Assembly: GCA_964553135.1 (NCBI GenBank)
Contig: CAZKJL010000001.1
Location: forward strand, 558,001-622,000
From: CAZKJL01 sp964553135
GTDB taxonomy: Bacteria; Patescibacteriota; Gracilibacteria; Peribacterales; Peribacteraceae
DNA: 64,000 nucleotides
Direction of reading: 5' to 3'
Shown one piece after another: positions 15,429 to 22,234 of the stretch. The position numbers and the translations under genes were made by a program. Positions within the stretch are counted from its first letter, which is position 1, and each line of letters starts with the position of its first letter. Under the pieces are notes generated by a model. The model was not told the origin of the DNA. It searched no databases and saw only the letters and a list, made by a program, of their open reading frames with translations.

Positions 15429-16012
15429 AGACCAAGCTCCTCCGCCTTTCGGCATTCGCTCTCGCGCTTCTCGCGCCGGGTTCGCTCCACGCCCAAGAAC
15501 TCTGGATTTACTGCGGCAATTTGCCGGGTTGTCCGTCGGGATTCACCGAGCGCTTCACGGGCGTGCTCCGGCTGCTCCTCATCCGTCTTCCCGCCTACGT
15601 GTACGTTCTCGCCATTCTGTTCATCATGATCGGCGGCGCGTACATGGTGCTCAGCGTCGGCGATGCGGAGAAGGTCACCAAAGGGAAAAAGACCATCACG
15701 TGGGCGCTCATCGGCATTTTCGTCATGCAATTTTCCGAGGCGCTCGTGAGTTTCGTCGGACTGGAAGCATCCACCAGAGACAGTGGTGCGGATCTCGTGG
15801 AATCCGTGGCAAATACGCTCATCGGATCCATCTTCGATCTTCTGTACATCGCCCTGCTCGGAGTCGCCATTTACTGCGGCATGTGGATGGTTCTTTCCTT
15901 CGGTAAGGAAGACGAAATGAAGAAAGCGCAGGAAGGCATGTTTTGGGCGGCCGTCGGAGCCATCGTCATCAACCTTGCCGGAGCTCTCGTTCACGCATTC
16001 TCCACTCTCTGA
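15425..16012 (+). CDS. Pilin-type membrane protein 2, tandem hairpins
   Basis: The 195-residue protein has a signal peptide (LLRLSAFALALLAPGSLHAQ) and four further hydrophobic helices. They come as two similar hairpins, each with a charged loop: VLAILFIMIGGAYMVLSVGD-AEKVTKGKKTI-TWALIGIFVMQF and LLGVAIYCGMWMVLSFGK-EDEMKKAQEG-MFWAAVGAIVINL. The repetition of a VirB2/TrbC-like module within one chain suggests an internal duplication. It is translationally coupled to both neighbours (4-bp overlap upstream, 2-bp gap downstream). It is likely part of a reduced type IV secretion or DNA-uptake apparatus; function inferred only from topology. Confidence 0.7.
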   Translation: MKTKLLRLSAFALALLAPGSLHAQELWIYCGNLPGCPSGFTERFTGVLRLLLIRLPAYVYVLAILFIMIGGAYMVLSVGDAEKVTKGKKTITWALIGIFVMQFSEALVSFVGLEASTRDSGADLVESVANTLIGSIFDLLYIALLGVAIYCGMWMVLSFGKEDEMKKAQEGMFWAAVGAIVINLAGALVHAFSTL

Positions 16013-16014
16013 TC

Positions 16015-16368
16015 ATGCGTCGCATTCTCCCCGTCATCCTCGGCATCCTCGTTCCGATTCAGGTGTTCGCCTATCGAATCACCGATTCGGGTTGGGATTG
16101 TCGCGGCTTCCTCAAGTGCGGCTCATCCACCGATGCCGTCACGCAAATCACGCTCACCATCATCACCGGAGTCACTGCATTCATCGGCGCGCTCGCCGTC
16201 GTCGTCTTCATGTACGGCGCCGTCCGCATGGTCACGTCGCAGGGCGATGAAGGGAAGGAAGCCGGCAAGAAAGCTCTCATTTGGGCATCCCTTGGCCTCG
16301 TTGCCGCCATTCTGACGGGTGCGGTCATCCGCTTCGTCACCGACTATCTGTATCTGCTCGGGACCTGA
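16015..16368 (+). CDS. VirB2/TrbC-like pilin-type membrane protein 3
   Basis: The 117-residue precursor has a signal peptide (RILPVILGILVPIQVFA), a short mature N-terminus with a WDCRGFLKC pair of cysteines, and two helices (GVTAFIGALAVVVFMYGAVRMV and ALIWASLGLVAAILTGAVIRFV) joined by SQGDEGKEAGKK. This is the same layout as the gene at 14979, so the three consecutive genes are related. The cluster lacks other conjugation genes; a VirB4-type ATPase lies 6 kb away. Confidence 0.72.
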   Translation: MRRILPVILGILVPIQVFAYRITDSGWDCRGFLKCGSSTDAVTQITLTIITGVTAFIGALAVVVFMYGAVRMVTSQGDEGKEAGKKALIWASLGLVAAILTGAVIRFVTDYLYLLGT

Positions 16369-16408
16369 AACGCTTTAAGCTTTTCGCGTTTGGCTCTAAG
16401 CTTTCGCC

Positions 16409-17947
16409 ATGTCTCGACAATACGTGACGACGGCAATCGATTACCCCAATGCGGCTCCGCACATGGGTCACGTTCTTGAGAAAGTTCTCGCCGACGTCAT
16501 CGTGCGTTGGTTCCGTTTGCGCGGTGACGAGGTCCGGTTCCAAATCGGCACCGATGAGCACGGCATCAAAATCCAACAGACCGCCGACAAGGAAAGGCTG
16601 ACCCCCAAGCAACTCGTGGACCGCAACGTGCCCCTGTTTCAGGAGCTCTACGGCAAGCTCGGCATTTCGGCCGACGTCTTCATCCGTACGTCGGATCGCA
16701 CGGTGCATTGGCCCACCGTTCGTGAGCTGTGGCAGCGTCTGGCTTCGGCCAAGATGCTCGAGAAGCGCACGTACACGGGTTTGTACTGCGCCGGTTGTGA
16801 GCGCTTCCTCACGAAGAAGGATCTTGTGGAGGGGAAGTGCGACATTCACAAAACGGCGCCGCAAGAAGTGAAGGAAGAAAACTGGTTCTTCGCGCTCTCC
16901 AAGGAAACGGAGTGGCTCAAGAAGCTTCTCAAAAGCGACTACAAGATCATCCCGCAGTTCCGTGAGAACGAGACATTCGCGCTTCTGGATCAGGGGCTCG
17001 AGGACGTGTCGTTCTCGCGTCCCAAGAGCAGCTTGAGCTGGGGCGTGCCCGTTCCCGACGATGAGAACCAGACGATGTACGTGTGGTGCGACGCACTTAC
17101 GAACTACATTTCGGGCATCGGATACTTCACCGATCACGAAGAGAAAAAGTGGTGGGACGATGCGACGGTGACGCACGTCATCGGCAAGGACATCGCCAGG
17201 TTCCACGCGCTCATTTGGCCGGCGATGCTCAAGTATGCCGAGGTGAAAACGCCGGATCAGCTCCTCATCCACGGATTCCTGACGAGCGAAGGTCAGAAGA
17301 TGAGCAAGTCGCTCGGAAACGTCGTGAAACCCGAGGAAGTCCTGACTCATTTCCATGGCAACCCCGATCCGCTTCGCTTTTATCTGAGCGCAGAAGTGCC
17401 CGTGGGCAACGACGGTGACTTCAGCTGGAAGCGCATCGATGAGGTCTACACGTCGAAGCTGGGAAACCAGCTCGGCAACATGCTGAACCGCGTGCTCGTC
17501 ATGCTCAAGAAAGAAGGAAAAGATCTCGCCATTCCCGCCGACCCCGAGAGCGTCTCGGAAACCGTGAAGCAGTGGGGCGCATTCGCAACGAAGCTCGATG
17601 CGTTTGACGTGCACGGTGCGGTGCAACAAATCGTTCTGAGCGTCGACAAAATGAACGCCGCGTTCAACGACGCACAGCCGTGGAAGCAGGAGCCGGACAA
17701 GAAAATCGTCACGCTCTCCACGTTCGCCGAGTGCCTCCGTCACGCCGCGCTCATGCTGCTTCCGTTCATTCCGCAAACGGCGCAGAACATGAGCCGCCAA
17801 CTCGGCATACCGTACGCCGAGGACATGCTCGAAAAGAACTTCGTTCTCACCGAAGAAATGAAGGCCTGGGCCGGCATCAAGCAGTGGAAAAAGACGAGCG
17901 AACCGAGCATTCTTTTCCCGCCTTTGGAGAAGAAAGAAGCCGCTTAA
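16409..17947 (+). CDS. metG: Methionyl-tRNA synthetase, short form
   Basis: The 512-residue class I synthetase charges tRNA-Met. The HIGH-type motif is PHMGH (17-21) and the KMSKS loop is at 297-301. A zinc knuckle lies in LYCAGCERFLTKKDLVEGKC; only one Cys pair plus C/H (CDIHKT) is seen, as in single-knuckle enzymes. The anticodon-binding helical bundle (LGNQLGNMLNRV, AFNDAQPWK) is complete. The C-terminal EMAP/tRNA-binding domain found in many MetG proteins is absent. TAAGCT ends 6 nt before the ATG, with TTTAAG 17 bp further up. Confidence 0.95.
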   Translation: MSRQYVTTAIDYPNAAPHMGHVLEKVLADVIVRWFRLRGDEVRFQIGTDEHGIKIQQTADKERLTPKQLVDRNVPLFQELYGKLGISADVFIRTSDRTVHWPTVRELWQRLASAKMLEKRTYTGLYCAGCERFLTKKDLVEGKCDIHKTAPQEVKEENWFFALSKETEWLKKLLKSDYKIIPQFRENETFALLDQGLEDVSFSRPKSSLSWGVPVPDDENQTMYVWCDALTNYISGIGYFTDHEEKKWWDDATVTHVIGKDIARFHALIWPAMLKYAEVKTPDQLLIHGFLTSEGQKMSKSLGNVVKPEEVLTHFHGNPDPLRFYLSAEVPVGNDGDFSWKRIDEVYTSKLGNQLGNMLNRVLVMLKKEGKDLAIPADPESVSETVKQWGAFATKLDAFDVHGAVQQIVLSVDKMNAAFNDAQPWKQEPDKKIVTLSTFAECLRHAALMLLPFIPQTAQNMSRQLGIPYAEDMLEKNFVLTEEMKAWAGIKQWKKTSEPSILFPPLEKKEAA

Positions 17948-18097
17948 AGGCGTTTTTAGCCTACATCTGGCCTTTTCGGTCGATTTGGCGTATCATGAGA
18001 TCACTCTCTTATCAGCGAGACCCGGAGCAGGGGGCACACATCAGTGACCACGGCGAGGGGAGGAGCGGGAGAGTCATTACTTCTTTCTTTTTATTTT

Positions 18098-18436
18098 ATG
18101 TTCGACCCAATGGCCGATCTCAGTAATCCCAGCAGCGACGATCCGCTCGCTCCCACGTCCAACTTTGCTCCGGCTCCCCAGTCTCGCCGTCAGGGCGGTG
18201 GCGGTGCAGGAGGAGGCATGGGCGGCGGCGCAGGCCGTTACGGTGAGGAGATTCACTCCATCACCATCCGCGCACGCCAGCGCACGTTCTACATCGATCT
18301 GAAGCAGTCCGGCAACGGCAAGTTCTTCAAGGTCTCCGAGAAGTCCCGCGGCGGACAGAAGTCCACGATCGTCTTCGACGTCGAGGATCTCCCGCACTTC
18401 ATCAAGGCGCTGCAGGAGATGCAGACGAAGCTGTAG
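18098..18436 (+). CDS. PUR-domain nucleic-acid-binding protein (DUF3276-like)
   Basis: The 112-residue protein has an N-terminal disordered region that becomes Gly-rich (GGGGAGGGMGGGAGRYGEE). One PUR-repeat fold follows: IHSITIRARQRTFYIDLKQSGNGKFFKVSEKS, then KSTIVFDVEDLPHFIKALQEM. Bacterial PUR proteins bind single-stranded DNA and RNA. The first ATG (18098) follows a T-rich stretch with no Shine-Dalgarno; an internal ATG at 18110 is possible. A TATCAT near 17990 would leave a leader of about 100 nt, unusually long here and perhaps regulatory. A strong terminator follows. Confidence 0.8.
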   Translation: MFDPMADLSNPSSDDPLAPTSNFAPAPQSRRQGGGGAGGGMGGGAGRYGEEIHSITIRARQRTFYIDLKQSGNGKFFKVSEKSRGGQKSTIVFDVEDLPHFIKALQEMQTKL

Positions 18437-18472
18437 GAGTGCAAAGAATACAAGGAATGCAAAGAGTGCAAG
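18437..18472. repeat. 9-bp TGCAAGGAA-type repeat, locus 2
   Basis: Four degenerate units (TGCAAAGAA, TACAAGGAA, TGCAAAGAG, TGCAAGGAA) run directly from the stop codon of the PUR gene to its terminator hairpin. Confidence 0.65.
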
Positions 18473-18505
18473 GAACCCGGCTCAGGTCGGGTTCTTTTTT
18501 ATTTC
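18473..18505 (+). terminator. Rho-independent terminator of the PUR gene
   Basis: GAACCCG (18473-18479) pairs with CGGGTTC (18488-18494) over an 8-nt loop and is followed by a run of six T. It ends at the stop codon of the convergent gene. Confidence 0.8.
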
Positions 18506-19798
18506 TTATTCCGTAGGCACAACGTACCCGTTGATCGTCGGATTTTGTTGCAGCGTGAGCAGAATGATCTTCGCCGCTTCGGCGCGCGTGATGAAGTTTT
18601 CGGGGCGGAACGTACCGTCGCCGTAACCGCTCACGATGTCTCTGGAGGCTGCTGCGCCGACATACGGATGGAACCAGTCCATCTCGCGCACATCGCCGAA
18701 GGAGAGCGTCGTGCCGCTCGTCGACAGGGGATCGAGCTCGGTGGCGAGGCTCAGGATCTTGAGGGCCTCGGCGCGGTTCACGGGAGCGTCGGGACGGAAC
18801 GTGCCGTCGTCGTAGCCCGAAACGATCTTGTAGTGTTCCGCGGTATAGATCACTTTGCGGCGAAATGCGGCTTCGGGGTTTTCGTTGATCGGCGAATCCT
18901 TGCGTACGTCGGAGAACGTCACCGTCGCGTCGTCGGTTCTTGAACGAAGTTTCGTGCAGCTCGAGAAGAGCGTCAGTTTCAGGAACTCAAACCGCGTGAT
19001 GGCTTGATTCGGACGGAACACCACGCGCGAGTTCGGCGTTCCGAAATTTTCGTCGTAACCGCCGATGAGCGGCGTCTTGTCCGGGAGAATGTAGACGCCT
19101 TGCAGCGCGCGAATGAACGGGAAGCTCCAGTCGCCCTCGTCGATGTCATCGAACGTTGCCGCGGGGAGCAGGTAACCCAAGCATGCGTTTTCACGCGCGT
19201 TTGCCCCTTCGTTTGCTTCCGTCTTGTCGTCGGTGCCATCGCGGTCGGTGTCCACGGCCATCGGGTTCGTGCCGCGCGCGAGTTCTTCGGCGTTCGTGAG
19301 GCCGTCACCGTCGGAGTCATCGGCCCTGGTTTGCGTCACTTGAGTTTGATCCAAGCCCGTCCGTGCCTCCCATTCGTCCGGAAGTCCGTTGCCGTTGAGA
19401 TCGGTTCCGAATTTGGAGTCCAGCGGGAACGGATCGACGTTGTCATTGATTCCGTCGCCATCCGAGTCCGGCACCTTGGGATCGGTTCCACGCAAAATCT
19501 CGTTGCCGTTCACCATGCCGTCGCCGTCACTGTCGAAGCTCAGGTCGTCGCTTCTGTCGAACGGGTTTCGTTTGGCGGCCACTTCCGATCCGTCGGACTC
19601 GCCTCCGCCGTCGGTATCGGCGTCGTAGGGATTCGTTTCGCCTTGGTCCACCACGCCGTTGCGATTCGCATCTTCCTGAATGTCCGTGAGTCCGTCACCG
19701 TCGATGTCTTGAGCCGTGGATGCCGAAAGCGTCGCCGGTACCTCGGCAAGCAGGAGTACCGCGGTGAGTAGTGCCGCCATTGACGCCCGTGCGTTCAT
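18506..19798 (-). CDS. Secreted Ca-binding repeat protein with three SLH domains
   Basis: The 430-residue precursor has a signal peptide (SMAALLTAVLLLAEVPATLSAS) and a row of thrombospondin type 3-like calcium motifs at about 30-190 (DIDGDGLTDIQEDANRNG, DSDGDGMVNGNEIL, DSDGDGINDNVDPFP, DSDGDGLTNAEEL, DTDRDGTDD). Three SLH modules follow in the C-terminal half, with GYDENFG...ITRFEFLKL, GYDDGTFRPDAPVNRAEALKI and GYGDGTFRPENFITRAEAAKI. It is probably a wall-anchored surface protein. ATG at 19798 overlaps the fmt stop (ATGA), so it is co-transcribed with fmt, an odd pairing of translation and surface genes. Upstream in-frame codons overlap fmt and were not used. Confidence 0.85.
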   Translation of the reverse strand: MNARASMAALLTAVLLLAEVPATLSASTAQDIDGDGLTDIQEDANRNGVVDQGETNPYDADTDGGGESDGSEVAAKRNPFDRSDDLSFDSDGDGMVNGNEILRGTDPKVPDSDGDGINDNVDPFPLDSKFGTDLNGNGLPDEWEARTGLDQTQVTQTRADDSDGDGLTNAEELARGTNPMAVDTDRDGTDDKTEANEGANARENACLGYLLPAATFDDIDEGDWSFPFIRALQGVYILPDKTPLIGGYDENFGTPNSRVVFRPNQAITRFEFLKLTLFSSCTKLRSRTDDATVTFSDVRKDSPINENPEAAFRRKVIYTAEHYKIVSGYDDGTFRPDAPVNRAEALKILSLATELDPLSTSGTTLSFGDVREMDWFHPYVGAAASRDIVSGYGDGTFRPENFITRAEAAKIILLTLQQNPTINGYVVPTE

Positions 19799-20658
19799 GA
19801 AAGGCGTTTGCCGTGAAGGAATGCCTGTCCCGTCATCGGTTTCCCGCCCGCGGGTTGCAGTGTCACGACATACAGCGTCGTGCCGTCTTTGCACGCCAGG
19901 GGCATGGCGCCCGTGACGGCCGTGAGTTCGGTTTGGAGCAGCTTCTTTCCTTCCCACGTCACGCCGGGCCATGGTGAAAGTGCGCGCACCATGCGGTCGA
20001 TGGTTTCGGCCGTCATCGAAGCGGGGTCGGCAATCCCGTCCTTTTTTTCCAGCTTTCCGCAGAACGTCACGTCGGAGTGCATCTGCACTTTCTCAACGAG
20101 CGGCTCACTCAGCGTTCGCACCAGCAGTGCCGCACCCGCCGCCGCCAATTTGTCGTGCAGTGTCGTGAACGTCTCGCGTTCACCCAGCGTGATGCGTTCG
20201 GCCGAGAGAATCGGCCCGGCATCCAATTCCTTCACCATGCGCTGCACGGTGACGCCCGACTCCTTATCGCCTTGCAGAATTGCATGTTGAATCGGCGATG
20301 CGCCGCGGAGCTTCGGGAGGAGTGATGCGTGCACGTTCACGGGTGCGATCTTCGGGAAACTCAGTACCTCGTCGGACAGGATTTGTCCGTACGACACCAC
20401 TACCAAGAAATCCGCGGACGAACATGCGGCCTTGATGCTCGTGAATTCGGCATTCAGCTTCTCCGGCTGCAAGACGGGAACCTTCAGGGCCTCGGCCGCC
20501 ACTTTCACGGGAGGCGGCGTGAGTGCTTGTTTGCGTCCCACGGGTCTGTCCGGCTGCGTCACCACAAGTTTCACGTCGAACCGCTCATCGGCTGCCAATG
20601 CTTGCAGGCATGGAACGGCGAATGCCGAAGTGCCGAGAAAAACGACGGATGAAGACAT
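19795..20658 (-). CDS. fmt: Methionyl-tRNA formyltransferase
   Basis: Formylates initiator Met-tRNA with 10-formyl-tetrahydrofolate. The 287-residue protein has the formyltransferase core: VVFLGTSAFAVPCLQAL at the start, the SYGQIL loop, and the signature PVNVHASLLPKLRGASPIQHAI with the catalytic Asn/His, then DAGPIL. The C-terminal OB-like domain (RALSPWPGVTW) is present but short. TACAAT ends 8 nt before the ATG. Divergent from rbfA, with which it shares a 58-bp intergenic region. Confidence 0.94.
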   Translation of the reverse strand: MSSSVVFLGTSAFAVPCLQALAADERFDVKLVVTQPDRPVGRKQALTPPPVKVAAEALKVPVLQPEKLNAEFTSIKAACSSADFLVVVSYGQILSDEVLSFPKIAPVNVHASLLPKLRGASPIQHAILQGDKESGVTVQRMVKELDAGPILSAERITLGERETFTTLHDKLAAAGAALLVRTLSEPLVEKVQMHSDVTFCGKLEKKDGIADPASMTAETIDRMVRALSPWPGVTWEGKKLLQTELTAVTGAMPLACKDGTTLYVVTLQPAGGKPMTGQAFLHGKRLS

Positions 20659-20716
20659 CGAAAAAGATTGTAGCGTAATTCCGTCGGCGCATCGTTTCAG
20701 GTAGTATGGTCACTCC

Positions 20717-21037
20717 ATGAGTCACCGTTCCGTCCAGCTCGCCGGTATGATTCGCACGACGCTCGCGCGCACCGCGCTTGAGATCCCGCCGAACAAGGCG
20801 AAGGTGGTGAGCGTCACCGACGTGGAGTTGAGTGCCGATTTGGCGTATGCCGATATCTCGGTGAGCGCCATCGAAGGCGTGGAACACGCCGTGGCCTACT
20901 TCAAGTCACGCGGCAAAGAACTGCGCTCCATGCTCGCAAAACAGCTCACCACGTACACGGTTCCGGTTCTGCGGTTCCACGTTGATACGAGCGGGGAGAA
21001 GGCGGCGAGGATCGATAAGCTCATAGATTCTTTGTAG
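20717..21037 (+). CDS. rbfA: Ribosome-binding factor A
   Basis: The 106-residue KH-fold protein matures the 5' end of 16S rRNA in 30S assembly. Family features: an N-terminal helix SVQLAGMIRTTLARTAL, VVSVTDVELSADLAYADISVSAIEG, and AYFKSRGKELRSMLAKQLTTYTVPVLRFHVDTS, ending in a short helix with KIDKL-like sequence. TAGTAT ends 9 nt before the ATG. A long stem-loop made of 9-bp repeats follows directly after the stop. Confidence 0.88.
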   Translation: MSHRSVQLAGMIRTTLARTALEIPPNKAKVVSVTDVELSADLAYADISVSAIEGVEHAVAYFKSRGKELRSMLAKQLTTYTVPVLRFHVDTSGEKAARIDKLIDSL

Positions 21038-21040
21038 AAC

Positions 21041-21127
21041 GGATTGCAAGGACTGCAACGCAAGCAAGGATTGCAAGGAACTCTTTTTTCCTTGCACTCG
21101 TTGCATTCCTTGCATTCTTTGCAATCC
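21041..21127. repeat. 9-bp repeat array forming a long stem-loop, locus 3
   Basis: Units GGATTGCAA, GGACTGCAA, GGATTGCAA run in one orientation, then after CTCTTTTTT the same unit runs inverted (CCTTGCACT, CGTTGCATT, CCTTGCATT, CTTTGCAATCC). The ends GGATTGCAA and TTGCAATCC are exactly complementary. It could stop transcription of rbfA, with the T-run at the loop. Confidence 0.7.
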
Positions 21128-21164
21128 TGATTTTTATAACGAAACAATCCAAACGTTTTTGACA

Positions 21165-21204
21165 GCTCAACTGGGTTGAGCCCGATGTTTCCCGTGACTA
21201 CACT
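21165..21204 (+). promoter_or_regulatory. Promoter region and palindrome before the DHH gene
   Basis: TTGAGC (21176-21181), 17 bp, TACACT (21199-21204), ending 9 nt before the ATG. The -35 is half of the palindrome GCTCAAC-TGG-GTTGAGC (21165-21181), which may be an operator. A perfect TTGACA sits at 21159-21164 but has no -10 at the right distance. Confidence 0.4.
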
Positions 21205-21213
21205 CCGTCCCTT

Positions 21214-22176
21214 ATGTTCGATGCGTCGCTCGCTTCTCAGGCACTCAAAACTCTCCAGGGAGCCAAGCGACTGAAGTGCGTGTGTCACCGCAATCCGGAC
21301 GGTGATGCCATCGGTGCCGTCACGGGCGTTGCGCAGCTTCTGGAAGCCAATCTCCCGAACATTCCGGTGGAGCTGTACTGCGTCGATCCGTCGCCGCCGC
21401 TCTTCCATTTTTTGCACTCGGTGCATCGCATCAAGCAGGACCTCAAACCCGAAGAAGGGGACGTGTTTGTCTTCGTCGATTCGGCCGAGCCCAAGCTCAC
21501 CGAGTACGACGTGCAATTTCCGCAGATTTTCGGCGGCACGTGGCCGTCGGTGTGCATCGATCACCACCAAACCAATCCGCGGTACGGAACCGTGAACATC
21601 GTCATTCCCGATGCGTCGTCCACCTGCGAAATCCTCGTGGCATTCGCCGATGCGCTCCGCTGGCCCATCACTCCGGATATCGCAACATCGCTCCTGACGG
21701 GTGTGTACACCGACACGGGCGGCCTCGTGCACAGCAATACCACGTCACGCGTGTATCGCACGGTTTCGCGCTTGCTGCGTGCCGGAGCCAGGCACCATGC
21801 TGTCGTTTTCAACGTCTTTCGTTCCATCAAACTTTCCACGCTGCGCTTGTGGGGCAGAGTGCTCGAGAAAATCAGCGTGACGGACGAAGGCGGTGCCATC
21901 TCGGCGCTCACCGAGAGCGACTTCAAGGCCACGGGTGCCGATTACTCGGAGCTCACGGGCGCCATCGATTACGTGAACGCGGTACCCGGCATGAAATTTT
22001 CGCTCGTGCTCGCCGAACGTCAGGGCAAAGTGAAGGGTTCCATTCGCACACTCCGCGATGACGTCGATGTTTCCAAAATGGCGGCGCAACTCGATGGCGG
22101 CGGGCACAGAAAAGCCGCCGGGTTCGCGGTCACGGGAAAGCTGGTGCCGGAGGTGCGGTGGAAAGTGCAACAATAG
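21214..22176 (+). CDS. DHH/DHHA1 phosphoesterase (NrnA-like)
   Basis: The 320-residue protein belongs to the family that degrades nanoRNA, pAp or cyclic dinucleotides. Metal-binding motifs are in order: CHRNPDGDAIG (24-34), FVDSAEP (88-93), IDHHQTNP with DHH at 116-118, and TGVYTDTGGL. The DHHA1 substrate-binding domain ends GGGHRKAAGFAV. NrnA (oligoribonuclease/pAp phosphatase) is the closest functional guess; a c-di-AMP phosphodiesterase without the sensory domains cannot be excluded. A 9-bp repeat follows the stop. Confidence 0.88.
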   Translation: MFDASLASQALKTLQGAKRLKCVCHRNPDGDAIGAVTGVAQLLEANLPNIPVELYCVDPSPPLFHFLHSVHRIKQDLKPEEGDVFVFVDSAEPKLTEYDVQFPQIFGGTWPSVCIDHHQTNPRYGTVNIVIPDASSTCEILVAFADALRWPITPDIATSLLTGVYTDTGGLVHSNTTSRVYRTVSRLLRAGARHHAVVFNVFRSIKLSTLRLWGRVLEKISVTDEGGAISALTESDFKATGADYSELTGAIDYVNAVPGMKFSLVLAERQGKVKGSIRTLRDDVDVSKMAAQLDGGGHRKAAGFAVTGKLVPEVRWKVQQ

Positions 22177-22228
22177 GAGTGCAAGGATCGTTGTCTTCCT
22201 TGTATTCGTTGTATTCCTTGAATTCCTT
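22175..22228. repeat. 9-bp TTCCTTGTA-type repeat, locus 4
   Basis: Units GGAGTGCAAGGA, then CTTCCTTGTATTCGTTGTATTCCTTGAATTCCTT fill the gap between the convergent DHH and VirB4 genes. Confidence 0.6.
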
Positions 22229-22234
22229 ATCCGC

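Noticed and set aside
16337..17800. 487-codon minus-strand frame opposite metG
   Set aside because: Same shadow composition; metG motifs are intact on the plus strand.
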